64,000 nucleotides of DNA from MWBF01 sp040772005 (GCA_040772005.1 JAXGYZ010000002.1:186001-250000); one strand, 5' to 3'. Shown: positions 30,093 through 39,104, counted from the first letter of the stretch. Numbers and translations: made by a program. The notes: a model not told the origin generated them from the sequence alone.

Positions 30093-30128
30093 CGCAGCCA
30101 CGGCCGCTGCTGCAACGCGCACTGCGAA

Positions 30129-30164
30129 GAACGGAGAGGCGGTCGGCAGGCCGTCTCTCCGTTC
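30129..30164 (+). terminator. Rho-independent terminator after the AhpD-like gene
   Basis: GAACGGAGAGGCGG and CCGTCTCTCCGTTC pair over 14 bp with one G-T wobble, followed by TTGTAT. It ends the AhpD-like transcript. Confidence 0.8.
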
Positions 30165-30197
30165 TTGTATCTGTCCGCAGTCGATGCAGGTGACCGG

Positions 30198-30214
30198 ATT
30201 ACAGACTTTGTAAT
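30198..30214. promoter_or_regulatory. Inverted repeat upstream of msrP
   Basis: ATTACA-GACTT-TGTAAT is a perfect 6-bp palindrome with a 5-nt spacer, about 100 nt before msrP. A possible -10 TATATT (30223-30228) follows. It could be an operator; no regulator is assigned. Confidence 0.35.
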
Positions 30215-30310
30215 CTATCTGTTATATTTAACTAATGTATCCTTCAGTTGTTCGCGATACTCTAAAATGAGTCCTGGGGAGTGCTAGCGCCCTGAAGCCC
30301 GGAGGCAATT

Positions 30311-31339
30311 ATGGGAAGGGTTAAGATACCGGTTATTCCGTCATCAGAAATCACGCCTGAGCACGTCTACCTGAACCGGCGTCAGTTCATGCGCGGGGTC
30401 GGGCTGGCGACGGGTGCGCTGGCGCTGGCTGCCTGTGGGACCCCGATTGCGCCGCCCCCGCCCACAGCCACGCCAGCCGTCGCCGGAGAACCGCTCACCG
30501 ATGCACCCGCGCCATCCGTTCCAGCATCGCTGCTGCCCGCGGCGACCGCTGAACCGCAGGCCAGCCGGAACACGGACGAGCTGGGCGACGCGCTGACCAC
30601 GCACGAGGCCGTCACGACCTACAACAACTTCTATGAGTTCGGCCTGGACAAGGGCGATCCGGCGTTCCTGGGCGCTCACCTCAAGCCTGCGCCCTGGACT
30701 GTGGAAGTGGGCGGGCTGGTCAACCGACCCGGCACGTATGGCGTCGAGGATCTCGTCCGCCAGTTCCCCTCGGAGGAACGCATCTACCGGCTGCGCTGCG
30801 TCGAGGCCTGGTCGATGGTCATCCCCTGGCTCGGCTTCCCGCTGCGCAAGCTGCTGGAGGCGGTCGAGCCGCAGAGCAGCGCGCAGTACGTGCGGTTCGA
30901 GACTCTCGTGGACCCGGTCCAGTTCCCGCTCCAGCGCAGCCAGTGGTTCGAGTGGCCCTACGTCGAGGGGCTGCGGCTGGACGAGGCGATGAACGATCTT
31001 ACGCTGATGTCCGTCGGGCTGTACGGCAAGCAACTTCTGCCGCAGAACGGCGCGCCGCTGCGCCTGGTCGTGCCGTGGAAATACGGGTTCAAGAGCATTA
31101 AGTCCATCGTCAAGATCGATCTGGTGGACCATGAACCCGCCTCCTTTTGGATGATTTCTGCGCCGGAGGAGTACGGTTTCTACGCCAACGTCAATCCGGA
31201 GGTCAATCACCCGCGCTGGTCGCAGGCCACGGAGCGCCGCATCGGTGAGACGGGGCGCCGGCCCACGCTCATGTTCAATGGGTATGCGGAGCAGGTGGGC
31301 GACCTGTACGCGGGGATGGATTTGCGGAAGAACTACTGA
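30311..31339 (+). CDS. msrP: Protein-methionine-sulfoxide reductase catalytic subunit MsrP, predicted lipoprotein
   Basis: This encodes 342 aa. It reduces methionine sulfoxide in exported proteins using molybdopterin. The N-terminus has a Tat motif NRRQFMRG (Arg23-Arg24) followed by a lipobox LAAC with Cys42, so it is exported folded and probably anchored by lipid, unlike the free periplasmic enzyme of proteobacteria. The catalytic domain shows the molybdenum-ligand cysteine in RCVEAWSM (Cys163), LGFPLRKLL, APLRLVVPWKYGFKSIKSI and GFYANVNP, all MsrP/YedY marks. The stop overlaps the msrQ start by 1 nt. A GGAGG box precedes the ATG. Confidence 0.93.
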   Translation: MGRVKIPVIPSSEITPEHVYLNRRQFMRGVGLATGALALAACGTPIAPPPPTATPAVAGEPLTDAPAPSVPASLLPAATAEPQASRNTDELGDALTTHEAVTTYNNFYEFGLDKGDPAFLGAHLKPAPWTVEVGGLVNRPGTYGVEDLVRQFPSEERIYRLRCVEAWSMVIPWLGFPLRKLLEAVEPQSSAQYVRFETLVDPVQFPLQRSQWFEWPYVEGLRLDEAMNDLTLMSVGLYGKQLLPQNGAPLRLVVPWKYGFKSIKSIVKIDLVDHEPASFWMISAPEEYGFYANVNPEVNHPRWSQATERRIGETGRRPTLMFNGYAEQVGDLYAGMDLRKNY

Positions 31340-31983
31340 TGTCCCGGTTTGCCCGCTACCAGCTCCTCGTACACCTGGCCGCGCTCGTGCCGCTGGCCTG
31401 GCTGGTGTACGACGCGCTCGCGGGCAACCTGTCGGTCAACCCTATCCAGGACATCGAGCAGCGCACGGGCCGCTATGCCATGCTGCTGCTGACGGCCTCG
31501 TTGAGCTGCACGCCCCTGCACATCCTGTCCGGCTGGCCGCCCCTGCTGCGCTGGCGGCGGCCGCTGGGACTCTACGCGTTTGGCTACGCGCTGCTCCACT
31601 TCCTCACGTTCATTGGCCTCGATTACGGGCTCGACATGACGCTGCTGTGGGCGGACGTGGCGGGCAAACGGTATATCTTCGTGGGCGCGGCCGCGCTGGT
31701 GATTCTGCTCCTGCTCGCGGCCACATCGACGGACGGCGCTAAGCGGCGGCTGGGCAAGGCGTGGAAGCGGCTGCACCGGTGGGCCTACGCCGCGGGGGTC
31801 CTGGTCATCGCGCATTACATCTGGGCGGCCAAGACCGATGCGCAGGCATTGGCCTGGGGAGCGGTCATCGCGGCAGGATTCGTGCTGCGGCTGCCGCCGG
31901 TGCGCCGGGCCTTCGTCCGGTTGCGGGGCCAGCGGCGGGCGGAAGCGGGCGTTAAGCGCCGTACGGCGGGTGGGCCGGTGTAG
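31339..31983 (+). CDS. msrQ: Heme-binding membrane subunit MsrQ
   Basis: This encodes 214 aa with about six membrane segments. Members pass electrons from the quinone pool to MsrP through b-type hemes. Matching features are IEQRTGRYAM, LSCTPLH, RRPLGLYAFGYALLH and HRWAYAAGVLVIAHYIW, with conserved histidines on the helices that can ligate heme. The start overlaps the msrP stop (TGATG), so both subunits are made together. The basic tail RGQRRAEAGVKRR is soluble. Confidence 0.93.
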   Translation: MSRFARYQLLVHLAALVPLAWLVYDALAGNLSVNPIQDIEQRTGRYAMLLLTASLSCTPLHILSGWPPLLRWRRPLGLYAFGYALLHFLTFIGLDYGLDMTLLWADVAGKRYIFVGAAALVILLLLAATSTDGAKRRLGKAWKRLHRWAYAAGVLVIAHYIWAAKTDAQALAWGAVIAAGFVLRLPPVRRAFVRLRGQRRAEAGVKRRTAGGPV

Positions 31984-32150
31984 TCAGCGGTTCGTAAAAA
32001 TAATATATGTTTTCTTTGTTATGCGTAGTCGGGCATCTTCTGCTGCCACGCCACTGAGCCTGGCAATGTGAAGTGCGAATTATTGGTGTACAGAGCTACG
32101 GCCGGCTCACGTCCGCATCTGAGGATGCGGGCTCCTCAAATGGTTGGTCT

Positions 32151-32762
32151 TCATTCCACCCCTGTCAGCGCCGCCAGCTCGCTGATGGCAGTGACTGAGT
32201 CGCGGAAGTGTACGCCGGACATGCCCACTGCCCGCGCGCCTTCGACATTCTCTGCCACGTCGTCTACGAAGATAGCCTCGTGGGGCCGCGCACCCGCGCG
32301 CGCCAACGCCACGCGGAAGATGCGCGGATCGGGCTTCATCACGCCCTCCTCCGCCGAGATGGTGACGCTGTCGAAGTGCGGGAGGACGGGGTAGACCTCC
32401 GTGAAGATGTGGCGCGCATTATCGCCTGCGTTACTGAGCAGGCCGAGGTGATAGCCCGCCGCGCGCAGCCGGTCGATGTAGGCGATCAGCGCCAGGTCCA
32501 GGATGTCGTACCGGAAGAAATCGGCCCGGAACTGCGCCAGCGTGGCATCGTCGACGGCCAATTGCTGCCCGATCCAGCGCCAGTGGTCTGCGTCGGTGAT
32601 CCAACCGTGCTGGGCCGCGCGGCCGCGCTCGCCCTCGAAAACGATATCCGAGGCTGCGCCGGGGGCCAGGCCCAGCCGCTGTTCCCACGCGGCGCGCAGG
32701 CTCTGGTCGTGCGTGCGGACCAGCACACCGCCGAAATCGAAGATGACAGCCTTCAGGGACAT
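32151..32762 (-). CDS. HAD-superfamily hydrolase
   Basis: This encodes 203 aa. Motif I is FDFGGVLV (nucleophile Asp; the usual second Asp position is Gly, as in the HAD-IA variant 3 group), motif II LLSNAG, motif III lysine in MKPDPRIF, and motif IV FVDDVAENVEGA. It probably dephosphorylates or dehalogenates a small metabolite. It overlaps the 3' end of the upstream GT4 gene by 10 nt, so the two are coupled; a sugar-phosphate product or substrate of that enzyme is a reasonable guess. Confidence 0.87.
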   Translation of the reverse strand: MSLKAVIFDFGGVLVRTHDQSLRAAWEQRLGLAPGAASDIVFEGERGRAAQHGWITDADHWRWIGQQLAVDDATLAQFRADFFRYDILDLALIAYIDRLRAAGYHLGLLSNAGDNARHIFTEVYPVLPHFDSVTISAEEGVMKPDPRIFRVALARAGARPHEAIFVDDVAENVEGARAVGMSGVHFRDSVTAISELAALTGVE

Positions 32763-34087
32763 TTTCGCTCCTCAAACCGCCAGGGCATGTCGAGGCGGGG
32801 CGCCATCAACGGCGCAACGTCTGCGGGCGATTGTCCCAGCGCATCGGCATAGATGTGCAGCGTCTCATCCCCAATGGCCTGCCATGAGAATCGCTGCGCC
32901 CACTGCGCGGCCTGCTGGCCCAACTGCCGCCGCAACTCCGGATGATCCAGCAGCAGACCCAGCTTGTAAGCCATCTCATCCACATCGCCCTGGGGCACGA
33001 GGTAGCCGTTGTACCCGTCCGCAATGTTGAGGGACAGCCCGCCGACATCGGAGGCGATTACCGGCGTGCCGCAGGCCATCGCCTCCAGCGCGACCATGCC
33101 GAACGATTCATAGTAGGACGGCACGACCACCACCGACGCGGCGTTGTAGTAATTCACGAGCGTGTCCTGGTCGCGCGAGCCGAGGAACGTTACCAGGTCA
33201 CCGATGCCCAACGATTCACGCAGCGCCTGCAGCCGGAGCAGCTCGCTGTCGGTGGCGGGGTCGCCCGCGCCGCCGATGATGCTGAGGCTGACCTTCGAGC
33301 GCAGCGCAGGCCTCCGCTCGATGACCTGCGCCATTGCCAGGATCAGGTTGTCGATGCCCTTGATGGGCTGGATGCGGCCGACGAACAGGATCATGTGCTG
33401 GTCGGGCGGCAGGCCCAGGCTGGCCCGCGCGTCTTCGCAGGGCACGGGGCGGAACAGATCGAGATCGACGCCGGGCGGCACGATGACGATGTTGGTGGGG
33501 TCCGCGCCGTACAACTGCTGCATCTGCTCGCGTTCGAGGGTCGTCGCAGCGACCACCCGGTCGGCAAAGCGCATGATCTCGCCTTCGCAGATGGCGCGCT
33601 GCTCCGGCTCCAGCTCCGCGGGCGACTGCGCGACCTGGTTCTTCAGTCGTGCCAGCGTGTGAAACATGTGCACGATCGGCGTGCCCCAGACCTGGCGCAG
33701 ACGTTCCGCGGCCAGGCCGGAGAGCCAGTAGTGACTGTGCAGCATGTCATACTGGATGCCCTCAGCGTGTGCAAACGCCAGGGCCTCGGTCACGAACTCG
33801 TCGAGGTGATTGTAGATCAGGTTTTTGTTGTAGGGCTGCTGGGGTCCGGCGGGCAGGTGGATGACGCGCGCCTGGTTGCCCAGGCGATAGCTGATGCGCG
33901 AGATGGCGGGGTCCTGGGAGCGGGTGAATACATCGATGGCCAGCCCCCGCCGGCCCAGCTCGCGGGCCAGCTCGCGCACGTAGACGTTCATGCCGCCGGT
34001 TTCCTTGCCCCCCAGGGTGGCAAGCGGGCAGGTGTGCACGCTCAACATGGCGATGCGCTGCAATGGATTCGCGGGCTGGGTCGGCAT
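32753..34087 (-). CDS. Family 4 glycosyltransferase (MshA/sucrose synthase-like)
   Basis: This encodes 444 aa; ATG 34087 lies behind the strong GAGGGGGG box and the upstream extension is rejected. The N-terminal GT-B domain has SVHTCPLATLGGKETGGMNV, the glycine-rich donor/acceptor loop of MshA-type enzymes, and MLHSHYWLSG. The C-terminal domain has FVGRIQPIKGIDNLILA and the EX7E region ESFGMVALEAMACGTPVIAS. Similar proteins include D-inositol-3-phosphate glycosyltransferase and sucrose-phosphate synthase; the acceptor is not determined. It is divergent from the transporter-hydrogenase operon and is followed by a coupled HAD phosphatase, as in sugar-phosphate synthase/phosphatase pairs. Confidence 0.88.
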   Translation of the reverse strand: MPTQPANPLQRIAMLSVHTCPLATLGGKETGGMNVYVRELARELGRRGLAIDVFTRSQDPAISRISYRLGNQARVIHLPAGPQQPYNKNLIYNHLDEFVTEALAFAHAEGIQYDMLHSHYWLSGLAAERLRQVWGTPIVHMFHTLARLKNQVAQSPAELEPEQRAICEGEIMRFADRVVAATTLEREQMQQLYGADPTNIVIVPPGVDLDLFRPVPCEDARASLGLPPDQHMILFVGRIQPIKGIDNLILAMAQVIERRPALRSKVSLSIIGGAGDPATDSELLRLQALRESLGIGDLVTFLGSRDQDTLVNYYNAASVVVVPSYYESFGMVALEAMACGTPVIASDVGGLSLNIADGYNGYLVPQGDVDEMAYKLGLLLDHPELRRQLGQQAAQWAQRFSWQAIGDETLHIYADALGQSPADVAPLMAPRLDMPWRFEERKCP

Positions 34088-34157
34088 AGTCCCCCCTCTC
34101 AACAATGCTCTGTACGGTTTGAGTATACGTGAGGCCGGATAGGACGTCAACCTGCCG

Positions 34158-34186
34158 TCACAATCGCATTGTGAATGTGATAACAG
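34158..34186. promoter_or_regulatory. Operator-like palindromes; possible Rex site upstream of the hydrogenase operon
   Basis: TCACAAT-CGC-ATTGTGA (34158-34174) is a perfect 7-bp palindrome. Overlapping it, TTGTGAATGTGATAACAG (34169-34186) resembles the 18-bp Rex operator (TTGTGAAN4TTCACAA or TTGTTAAN4TTAACAA), with a perfect left half and a weaker right half. Rex is a known NADH-sensing regulator of bifurcating hydrogenases. The assignment is inference. Confidence 0.4.
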
Positions 34187-34269
34187 GCATAGTGGTATAT
34201 TTGCGTTTTTTTGCACATAGTGCTATCCTATAGTCACTGCCATTCGATCCCTGGTTATGAGGCACTCGA

Positions 34270-35262
34270 TTGATTCAACCAGCGAATTTGGGCCTGAAGC
34301 GGTTGTGCCGGGCCACCCTATTTGTGATAGTATTAGCTATTGCAGCCGGCTGCGTGCCAGTGGTCCCTGCGACGCCACTGGTCGAGTCGACGCCGGCGCG
34401 CAAGCTGGTCATCTATGCGCCGGCAACACCTGCCTCCATTCCTGTCCTGCTGGCTGCGCGCCACATCGAAGGCGCAGAAGTCACCATCTTTGCCAACCAC
34501 GCGCAGGCGAATGCCCAGTTTCTGCGGGGCGAGATCGATATCCTCGTCACCGGCCTGTCGGTTGGTGTAGAACTGTTCAACAACGGCGCGCCGGTGCAGG
34601 TCATCGACTCCTACGTCGCCGGTATGACCTACCTGGTCACGCGCGGGCAGCCGATCAACGATGTGGCCGAGCTGAAGGGCCGGTCGGTCTACCTGCCCTT
34701 CGAGGGGTCGCCCATCGAGGAGGTCACACGCTTCTTCGTCGAGCAGGCGGGCCTGCAATGGGAGACCGATGTCCGGCCCGTCTATGCGCCCTTCACGTCT
34801 TCGGTCGAGCTGCTGAAGCAAGGGCGGGCCGACGTGGTGGTCCTGCCGGAGCCGTTCGTCTCGCTGATCGAGGGCCAGCCCGACCTGCACGTCTCGCTGA
34901 GCTACCGCGTGCTGTGGGATACGCTGACCGGTTCGGGCAGCGGTTACCCGCAGGTGACGCCCTTCGTCACGCGCGCATGGGCCGCGGCCAACGCAGACCT
35001 GGTGGCCCGCTTCAACGAGGAAATCGCGGCTGCGCTGGCGTCCATCGAGGCGGATCCTGCCGGGGCCGTCGCGCAGACGCACGAGGCCCTCGGGCTGCCA
35101 GAGCCGGTGCTGGCCGCCGCGCTGGACCGCACCGACTTCGCCTATATCGGCGGCGCGGACCTGACGGATATGATACGCGGCTACTACGAGGCTATCGGCA
35201 AGCCGCTGGATGCCACCTACGATGCGTTTTTCTACCGCGACAGCACGCGCACTGCGCAATAA
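34270..35262 (+). CDS. NitT/TauT-type ABC transporter substrate-binding lipoprotein
   Basis: This encodes 330 aa. The start is uncertain: the frame opens at TTG 34270 and no clear ATG precedes the signal peptide. The lipobox AAGC gives Cys28. The mature part resembles NMT1/THI5-like and SsuA-type binding proteins: LLAARHIEGAEVTIFANHAQANAQFLRGEIDILVTG, VYLPFEGSPIEEVTRFF and the helical C-terminus. Such proteins bind nitrate, sulfonates, thiamine precursors or unknown small anions. The next gene overlaps it, and the operon continues into hydrogenase genes, so the ligand may relate to anaerobic redox metabolism. Confidence 0.82.
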   Translation: MIQPANLGLKRLCRATLFVIVLAIAAGCVPVVPATPLVESTPARKLVIYAPATPASIPVLLAARHIEGAEVTIFANHAQANAQFLRGEIDILVTGLSVGVELFNNGAPVQVIDSYVAGMTYLVTRGQPINDVAELKGRSVYLPFEGSPIEEVTRFFVEQAGLQWETDVRPVYAPFTSSVELLKQGRADVVVLPEPFVSLIEGQPDLHVSLSYRVLWDTLTGSGSGYPQVTPFVTRAWAAANADLVARFNEEIAAALASIEADPAGAVAQTHEALGLPEPVLAAALDRTDFAYIGGADLTDMIRGYYEAIGKPLDATYDAFFYRDSTRTAQ

Positions 35263-35983
35263 TCTGGTCGGGCTGGCCCTGCTGCTGGCCGCGTGGCTGG
35301 TGACGGCCGGGTTCTTTCCGGACTACATCCTGCCGTCGCCCGTGACGGTCTGGCGTGCAGCGCCTGCCATCCTGGACGCCGATTTTGCAGCGCAACTCGC
35401 GCTCACGGTGCAGCGGGTTTTCATCGGGTTCGGGCTGGCATTTGGCATCGGCTCGGCTGCGGGCATCCTGGCGTTCACGCTGCGGCTGACGGAGGCGCTC
35501 AGCAGCGCGATGGTGGCCTTGCAGGCGATGCCAGGGGCCATCCTGGGCGTCATCCTGTTGCTCATCTTCGGCATCGGCGATTGGGTGCCCATTGCGCTGG
35601 TCGCGCTGTTGACGCTGCCGACGATGGCCATTAACACGGCCAACGCGCTGGCAAAACGCGACCTGCGGCTGGAGCAGTACATGCGGTCGGCAGGCGCGCG
35701 GCGGCGCCATCTGGTGCGCTATCTGTATGTGCCCGCGCTGATTCCGACCTTCCAAAGCAACCTGAGCCTCGGGTTTGGGCTGGGCATCAAGGTCGTGGTG
35801 CTGGGCGAATTCATCGGCAGCCAGGCAGGGTTGGGCTATCTGCTGAACGTGGCGATGATCCAGTTCGCCATGTCTGCGGTGTTGGTCTACCTGTGGGTGA
35901 TCCTGCTCATCATGGCCCTGTTCGAGGCGGCGCAAAGCCTGCTCTTCGAGCTGTTCCTGGGCAAGTACTTCTATCCATCATGA
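35222..35983 (+). CDS. NitT/TauT-type ABC transporter permease
   Basis: This encodes about 253 aa from ATG 35222 (an ATG at 35210 is also in frame); it overlaps the binding-protein gene by about 41 nt. About six membrane segments are visible (NLVGLALLLAAWLVTAGFF at the start). The EAA-like loop is EQYMRSAGARRRHLVRYLYVPA, and GLGIKVVVLGEFIGSQAGLGYLL follows, as in SsuC/TauC permeases. Its stop overlaps the ATPase start (ATGA). The dense overlaps show one translationally coupled unit. Confidence 0.88.
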   Translation: MRFSTATARALRNNLVGLALLLAAWLVTAGFFPDYILPSPVTVWRAAPAILDADFAAQLALTVQRVFIGFGLAFGIGSAAGILAFTLRLTEALSSAMVALQAMPGAILGVILLLIFGIGDWVPIALVALLTLPTMAINTANALAKRDLRLEQYMRSAGARRRHLVRYLYVPALIPTFQSNLSLGFGLGIKVVVLGEFIGSQAGLGYLLNVAMIQFAMSAVLVYLWVILLIMALFEAAQSLLFELFLGKYFYPS

Positions 35984-36687
35984 AACCAGACGCACGCGCC
36001 GCTGACATCCTCGTGGTGGATGGGCTGACCAAACGGTTCGGCACAGCCGGGCCGCCGGTCATCGACAACCTCTCCTTCGTCCTCCCGCGCGGCGGGCGGG
36101 TGGCCCTGTTTGCGCCGACGGGGTCGGGCAAGAGCACCTTGATTAACATTCTGGCGGGGCTGGAGCGCGCGGACAGCGGGAGCTTCACCCTGGCGGCCCG
36201 CTGCCCCGCCACCGTCTTCCAGGAGCCCCGGCTGTTGCCGCATATGACGGTCGAGGAGAACATCCTGTTGCCGGTCCGGATGCGACGCACGCCGCTCTCG
36301 CCGGCCCTGCTGGCCCGTTATGCGGACTGGCTGGCGGTGTGTGATCTTACAGCGTACACGCAGCACTATCCGTATCAGCTCTCCGGCGGCATGAAACAGA
36401 AGGTGGCGCTCATACGGGGCTTTCTCACCGAGCCGGATTTTGTGATGCTGGACGAGCCCTTTAAGTCGTTGGATGGGCGTGCCAGGCAGCAGATCATCGG
36501 CCATATCCGGGCGATCTATCCGGACATCAGCCTGTTGTTCGTCACTCACAGCATCGAGGAGATTCCGCTGCTGGGCCAATCGCTGCTGCGTTTCCGAGAG
36601 GGCCGGCTGGCGAGTTACACCCTGCACGATGCAGCGCGAATAGACACTACACTTATGGAGGCTTTCTATGCCAAGAGTGAATCCTAA
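35980..36687 (+). CDS. NitT/TauT-type ABC transporter ATP-binding protein
   Basis: This encodes 235 aa, with ATG 35980 overlapping the permease stop. Walker A is APTGSGKST, the signature LSGGMKQ, Walker B FVMLDEPFKSLD and the switch VTHSIEEIP. It is shorter than SsuB relatives but all ATPase motifs are present. The last 20 nt overlap the first hydrogenase gene (hydC at 36668), so transporter and hydrogenase are physically and probably translationally linked. Confidence 0.9.
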   Translation: MKPDARAADILVVDGLTKRFGTAGPPVIDNLSFVLPRGGRVALFAPTGSGKSTLINILAGLERADSGSFTLAARCPATVFQEPRLLPHMTVEENILLPVRMRRTPLSPALLARYADWLAVCDLTAYTQHYPYQLSGGMKQKVALIRGFLTEPDFVMLDEPFKSLDGRARQQIIGHIRAIYPDISLLFVTHSIEEIPLLGQSLLRFREGRLASYTLHDAARIDTTLMEAFYAKSES

Positions 36688-37219
36688 GCCATTGGAACGG
36701 GTGCTGCCTCCCGAGACCTATGCCGAGCTGGATGCCTTCATCGCCGGGCTTCACCTGGACCGCGAAGATGAACGCCGGAAAGAAGCCCTGATCCAGGTCT
36801 TGCACAAGGCCCAGCATTTGTTCGGCTTCCTGCCGGAGGAAGTTCAGCTCCACATCGCCGATGCCTTTGCCGTCAGTCATGCTGAAGTCTCCGGCGTGAT
36901 CAGCTTTTACAACTACTTCACCACGACCCGGAAAGGCAAATACCAGATCAACGTCTGCCTGGGTACGGCGTGCTATGTCAACGGTGCGGAGAAGGTGCTG
37001 CAGGAGTTCGAGCATATCCTGGGCATCCGCTCCGGGCAGGTGACGGAGGACGGCAAGTTCTCCATCGAGAGCCTGCGCTGTGTGGGCGCGTGCGGCCTGG
37101 CGCCGGTCGTGACCATCAACGACAAGGTGTATGGCAAGGTGCAGCCGGGCAAGGTCCAGGAGATTCTGGAGCACTACCTGGTGGAAGTCGTTGGAGAGGA
37201 GGCTCCCGTCTATGCTTAA
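36668..37219 (+). CDS. hydC: Hydrogenase subunit with NuoE-like [2Fe-2S] domain (HydC/HndA)
   Basis: This encodes 183 aa with a GGAGG box 7 nt before the ATG. The helical N-terminus (ALIQVLHKAQHLFGFLPEEV) and thioredoxin-like [2Fe-2S] domain with CLGTACYVNG (Cx4C) and CVGACGLAP (Cx3C) match NuoE/HndA. In trimeric [FeFe] hydrogenases this subunit forms part of the NAD(H) side of the complex in the cytosol. The gene overlaps the ATPase gene before it by 20 nt and the next subunit gene by 8 nt. Confidence 0.92.
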   Translation: MPRVNPKPLERVLPPETYAELDAFIAGLHLDREDERRKEALIQVLHKAQHLFGFLPEEVQLHIADAFAVSHAEVSGVISFYNYFTTTRKGKYQINVCLGTACYVNGAEKVLQEFEHILGIRSGQVTEDGKFSIESLRCVGACGLAPVVTINDKVYGKVQPGKVQEILEHYLVEVVGEEAPVYA

Positions 37220-39104
37220 AGAACTTACATCTCCCATCACCTCCTATCCCGGGCTGCTCGCCGTGCACGCGCGCTGCAAGCCGCTGCTCGACAGCCGTCT
37301 GCAGGCGGGCGGCGCCACGGGCCGCCGCCAGATCCTGGTCTGCGGCGGCACGGGATGTCATGCCTCCGAGAGCGCGTTGATTCTGGAGAACTTCCAGCAG
37401 CAGATCGCGCGCCAGGGCCTGAGCGCCGTGGTGAAGGCCTCGGCCACGGGCTGCTTTGGGTTCTGCGAGAAGGGGCCCATCGTCAAGGTGTTCCCCGACG
37501 ACGTCTTCTACGTGCAGGTCAAGCCGGAAGATGTCGAGGAAATCGTCGATGTGCATATCGTCGGCAACCAGCGGGTCAAGCGGCTGCTGTACGAGGAGCC
37601 GCAGCTCAAGGCCAAGGTCGAGACGCAGCATGCGATGTCGTTCTATCGCAAGCAGCAGCGCATCGCCCTGCGCAACTGCGGTCTGATCAATCCGGAGGAC
37701 ATCGACGAGTACCTGGCAACCGGCGGCTATCTGGCCCTCGGCAAGGCGCTGACCGAGATGACGCCGGAGGCGGTCATCGACGTGATGAAGCGGTCGGGGC
37801 TGCGCGGCCGCGGCGGCGCAGGTTTCTCCACCGGCCGCAAGTGGGAGTTTGGCCGCAGCTATGCCGGTGAGGAGAAGTTCGTCATCTGCAACGCGGACGA
37901 GGGCGACCCCGGCGCGTTCATGGATCGCTCCATCATGGAGGGCGACTCACACAGCGTCATCGAGGGCATGGCCATCGCGGGTTACGCCATCGGCGCGCAG
38001 CGGGGCTACGTCTACATCCGGGCCGAGTATCCGCTGGCCGTGAACCGTCTGCAGATCGCGCTGGCTCAGGCCCGCGAGCGCGGGCTGCTCGGCCACAACA
38101 TCCTGGGTTCGGGGTTCGACTTCGACATCCAGGTCAAGCTGGGCGCGGGCGCATTCGTCTGCGGCGAAGAGACCGCGCTGATCCACTCCATCCAGGGCGA
38201 GCGCGGCGAGCCGCGCACCAAGCCGCCCTTCCCCGCGCAGAGCGGCCTGTGGAACAAGCCGACCATCGTAAACAACGTGGAGACGCTCGCCAACGTGCCG
38301 GCCATCCTTGCGCGCGGCGCGGAGTGGTACGCGGGCATCGGCACGGCCACCTCCAAGGGCACGAAGGTATTTGCGCTGGCCGGACAAATCAACAATGTCG
38401 GCCTGGTGGAAGTGCCGATGGGCACGACCCTGCGCGAGATCATCTACGATATCGGCGGCGGCATCCGCGACGGCAGGGAGTTCAAGGCCGTGCAGACGGG
38501 CGGGCCGTCCGGCGGCTGCATCCCCAAGCAGTTCCTCGATACGCCCATCGACTACGAATCGCTGGCGCAGATCGGGTCCATCATGGGCTCCGGCGGCATG
38601 ATTGTGATGAGCGACAAGGACTGCATGGTGAACATTGCCAAGTTCTACCTGGAGTTCACCGTGGATGAGTCGTGCGGCCGCTGTCTGCCCTGCCGGATCG
38701 GCACCAAGCGCCTGCACGAAATCCTGGTCAAAATCACCGAGGGCCGGGGCACGCCCGCCGACCTGGTGGAACTGCGCGAGCTTTCCGCCGTCATCATGGA
38801 CTCTTCGCTGTGCGGCCTCGGCCAGACTGCGCCGAATCCGGTGCTCAGCACGATGAAGTACTTCTGGGACGAGTACGAAGCCCACGTGCTGCACAAGACG
38901 TGCCCGGCGGGCGTCTGCCAGAAGTTGCTCCGGTACGAGATTATCCCGGATAAGTGCGTCGGCTGCACGGCCTGTGCGCGCGGGTGCCCGGTCAACTGCA
39001 TCTCCGGTGCGGTCAAACAGCCGCACTTCATCGACCAGAGCCGGTGCATCAAGTGCGGCGCGTGTATGGCGAAGTGCAAGTTCAAGGCCATCTACAGGCA
39101 TTAG
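37212..39104 (+). CDS. hydB: Hydrogenase NAD(H)-binding flavin subunit, NuoF-like (HydB/HndC)
   Basis: This encodes 630 aa; ATG 37212 overlaps the hydC stop. The N-terminal thioredoxin-like [2Fe-2S] domain has Cys44, Cys49, Cys81 and Cys85. It is followed by the NADH/FMN fold (GLRGRGGAGFSTGRKW near residue 200, NADEGDPGAFMDR), an SLBB domain, the [4Fe-4S] segment CGRCLPCRIGT, and a C-terminal 2x[4Fe-4S] ferredoxin (CVGCTACARGCP and CIKCGACMAKCK). This is the full HydB architecture of Thermotoga-type enzymes, which couple NADH and ferredoxin oxidation to hydrogen formation, or the reverse. Confidence 0.94.
   Translation: MLKELTSPITSYPGLLAVHARCKPLLDSRLQAGGATGRRQILVCGGTGCHASESALILENFQQQIARQGLSAVVKASATGCFGFCEKGPIVKVFPDDVFYVQVKPEDVEEIVDVHIVGNQRVKRLLYEEPQLKAKVETQHAMSFYRKQQRIALRNCGLINPEDIDEYLATGGYLALGKALTEMTPEAVIDVMKRSGLRGRGGAGFSTGRKWEFGRSYAGEEKFVICNADEGDPGAFMDRSIMEGDSHSVIEGMAIAGYAIGAQRGYVYIRAEYPLAVNRLQIALAQARERGLLGHNILGSGFDFDIQVKLGAGAFVCGEETALIHSIQGERGEPRTKPPFPAQSGLWNKPTIVNNVETLANVPAILARGAEWYAGIGTATSKGTKVFALAGQINNVGLVEVPMGTTLREIIYDIGGGIRDGREFKAVQTGGPSGGCIPKQFLDTPIDYESLAQIGSIMGSGGMIVMSDKDCMVNIAKFYLEFTVDESCGRCLPCRIGTKRLHEILVKITEGRGTPADLVELRELSAVIMDSSLCGLGQTAPNPVLSTMKYFWDEYEAHVLHKTCPAGVCQKLLRYEIIPDKCVGCTACARGCPVNCISGAVKQPHFIDQSRCIKCGACMAKCKFKAIYRH

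Noticed and set aside
30270..30310. Molybdenum cofactor riboswitch before msrP
   Set aside because: The leader is too short and shows no conserved Moco-motif helices.
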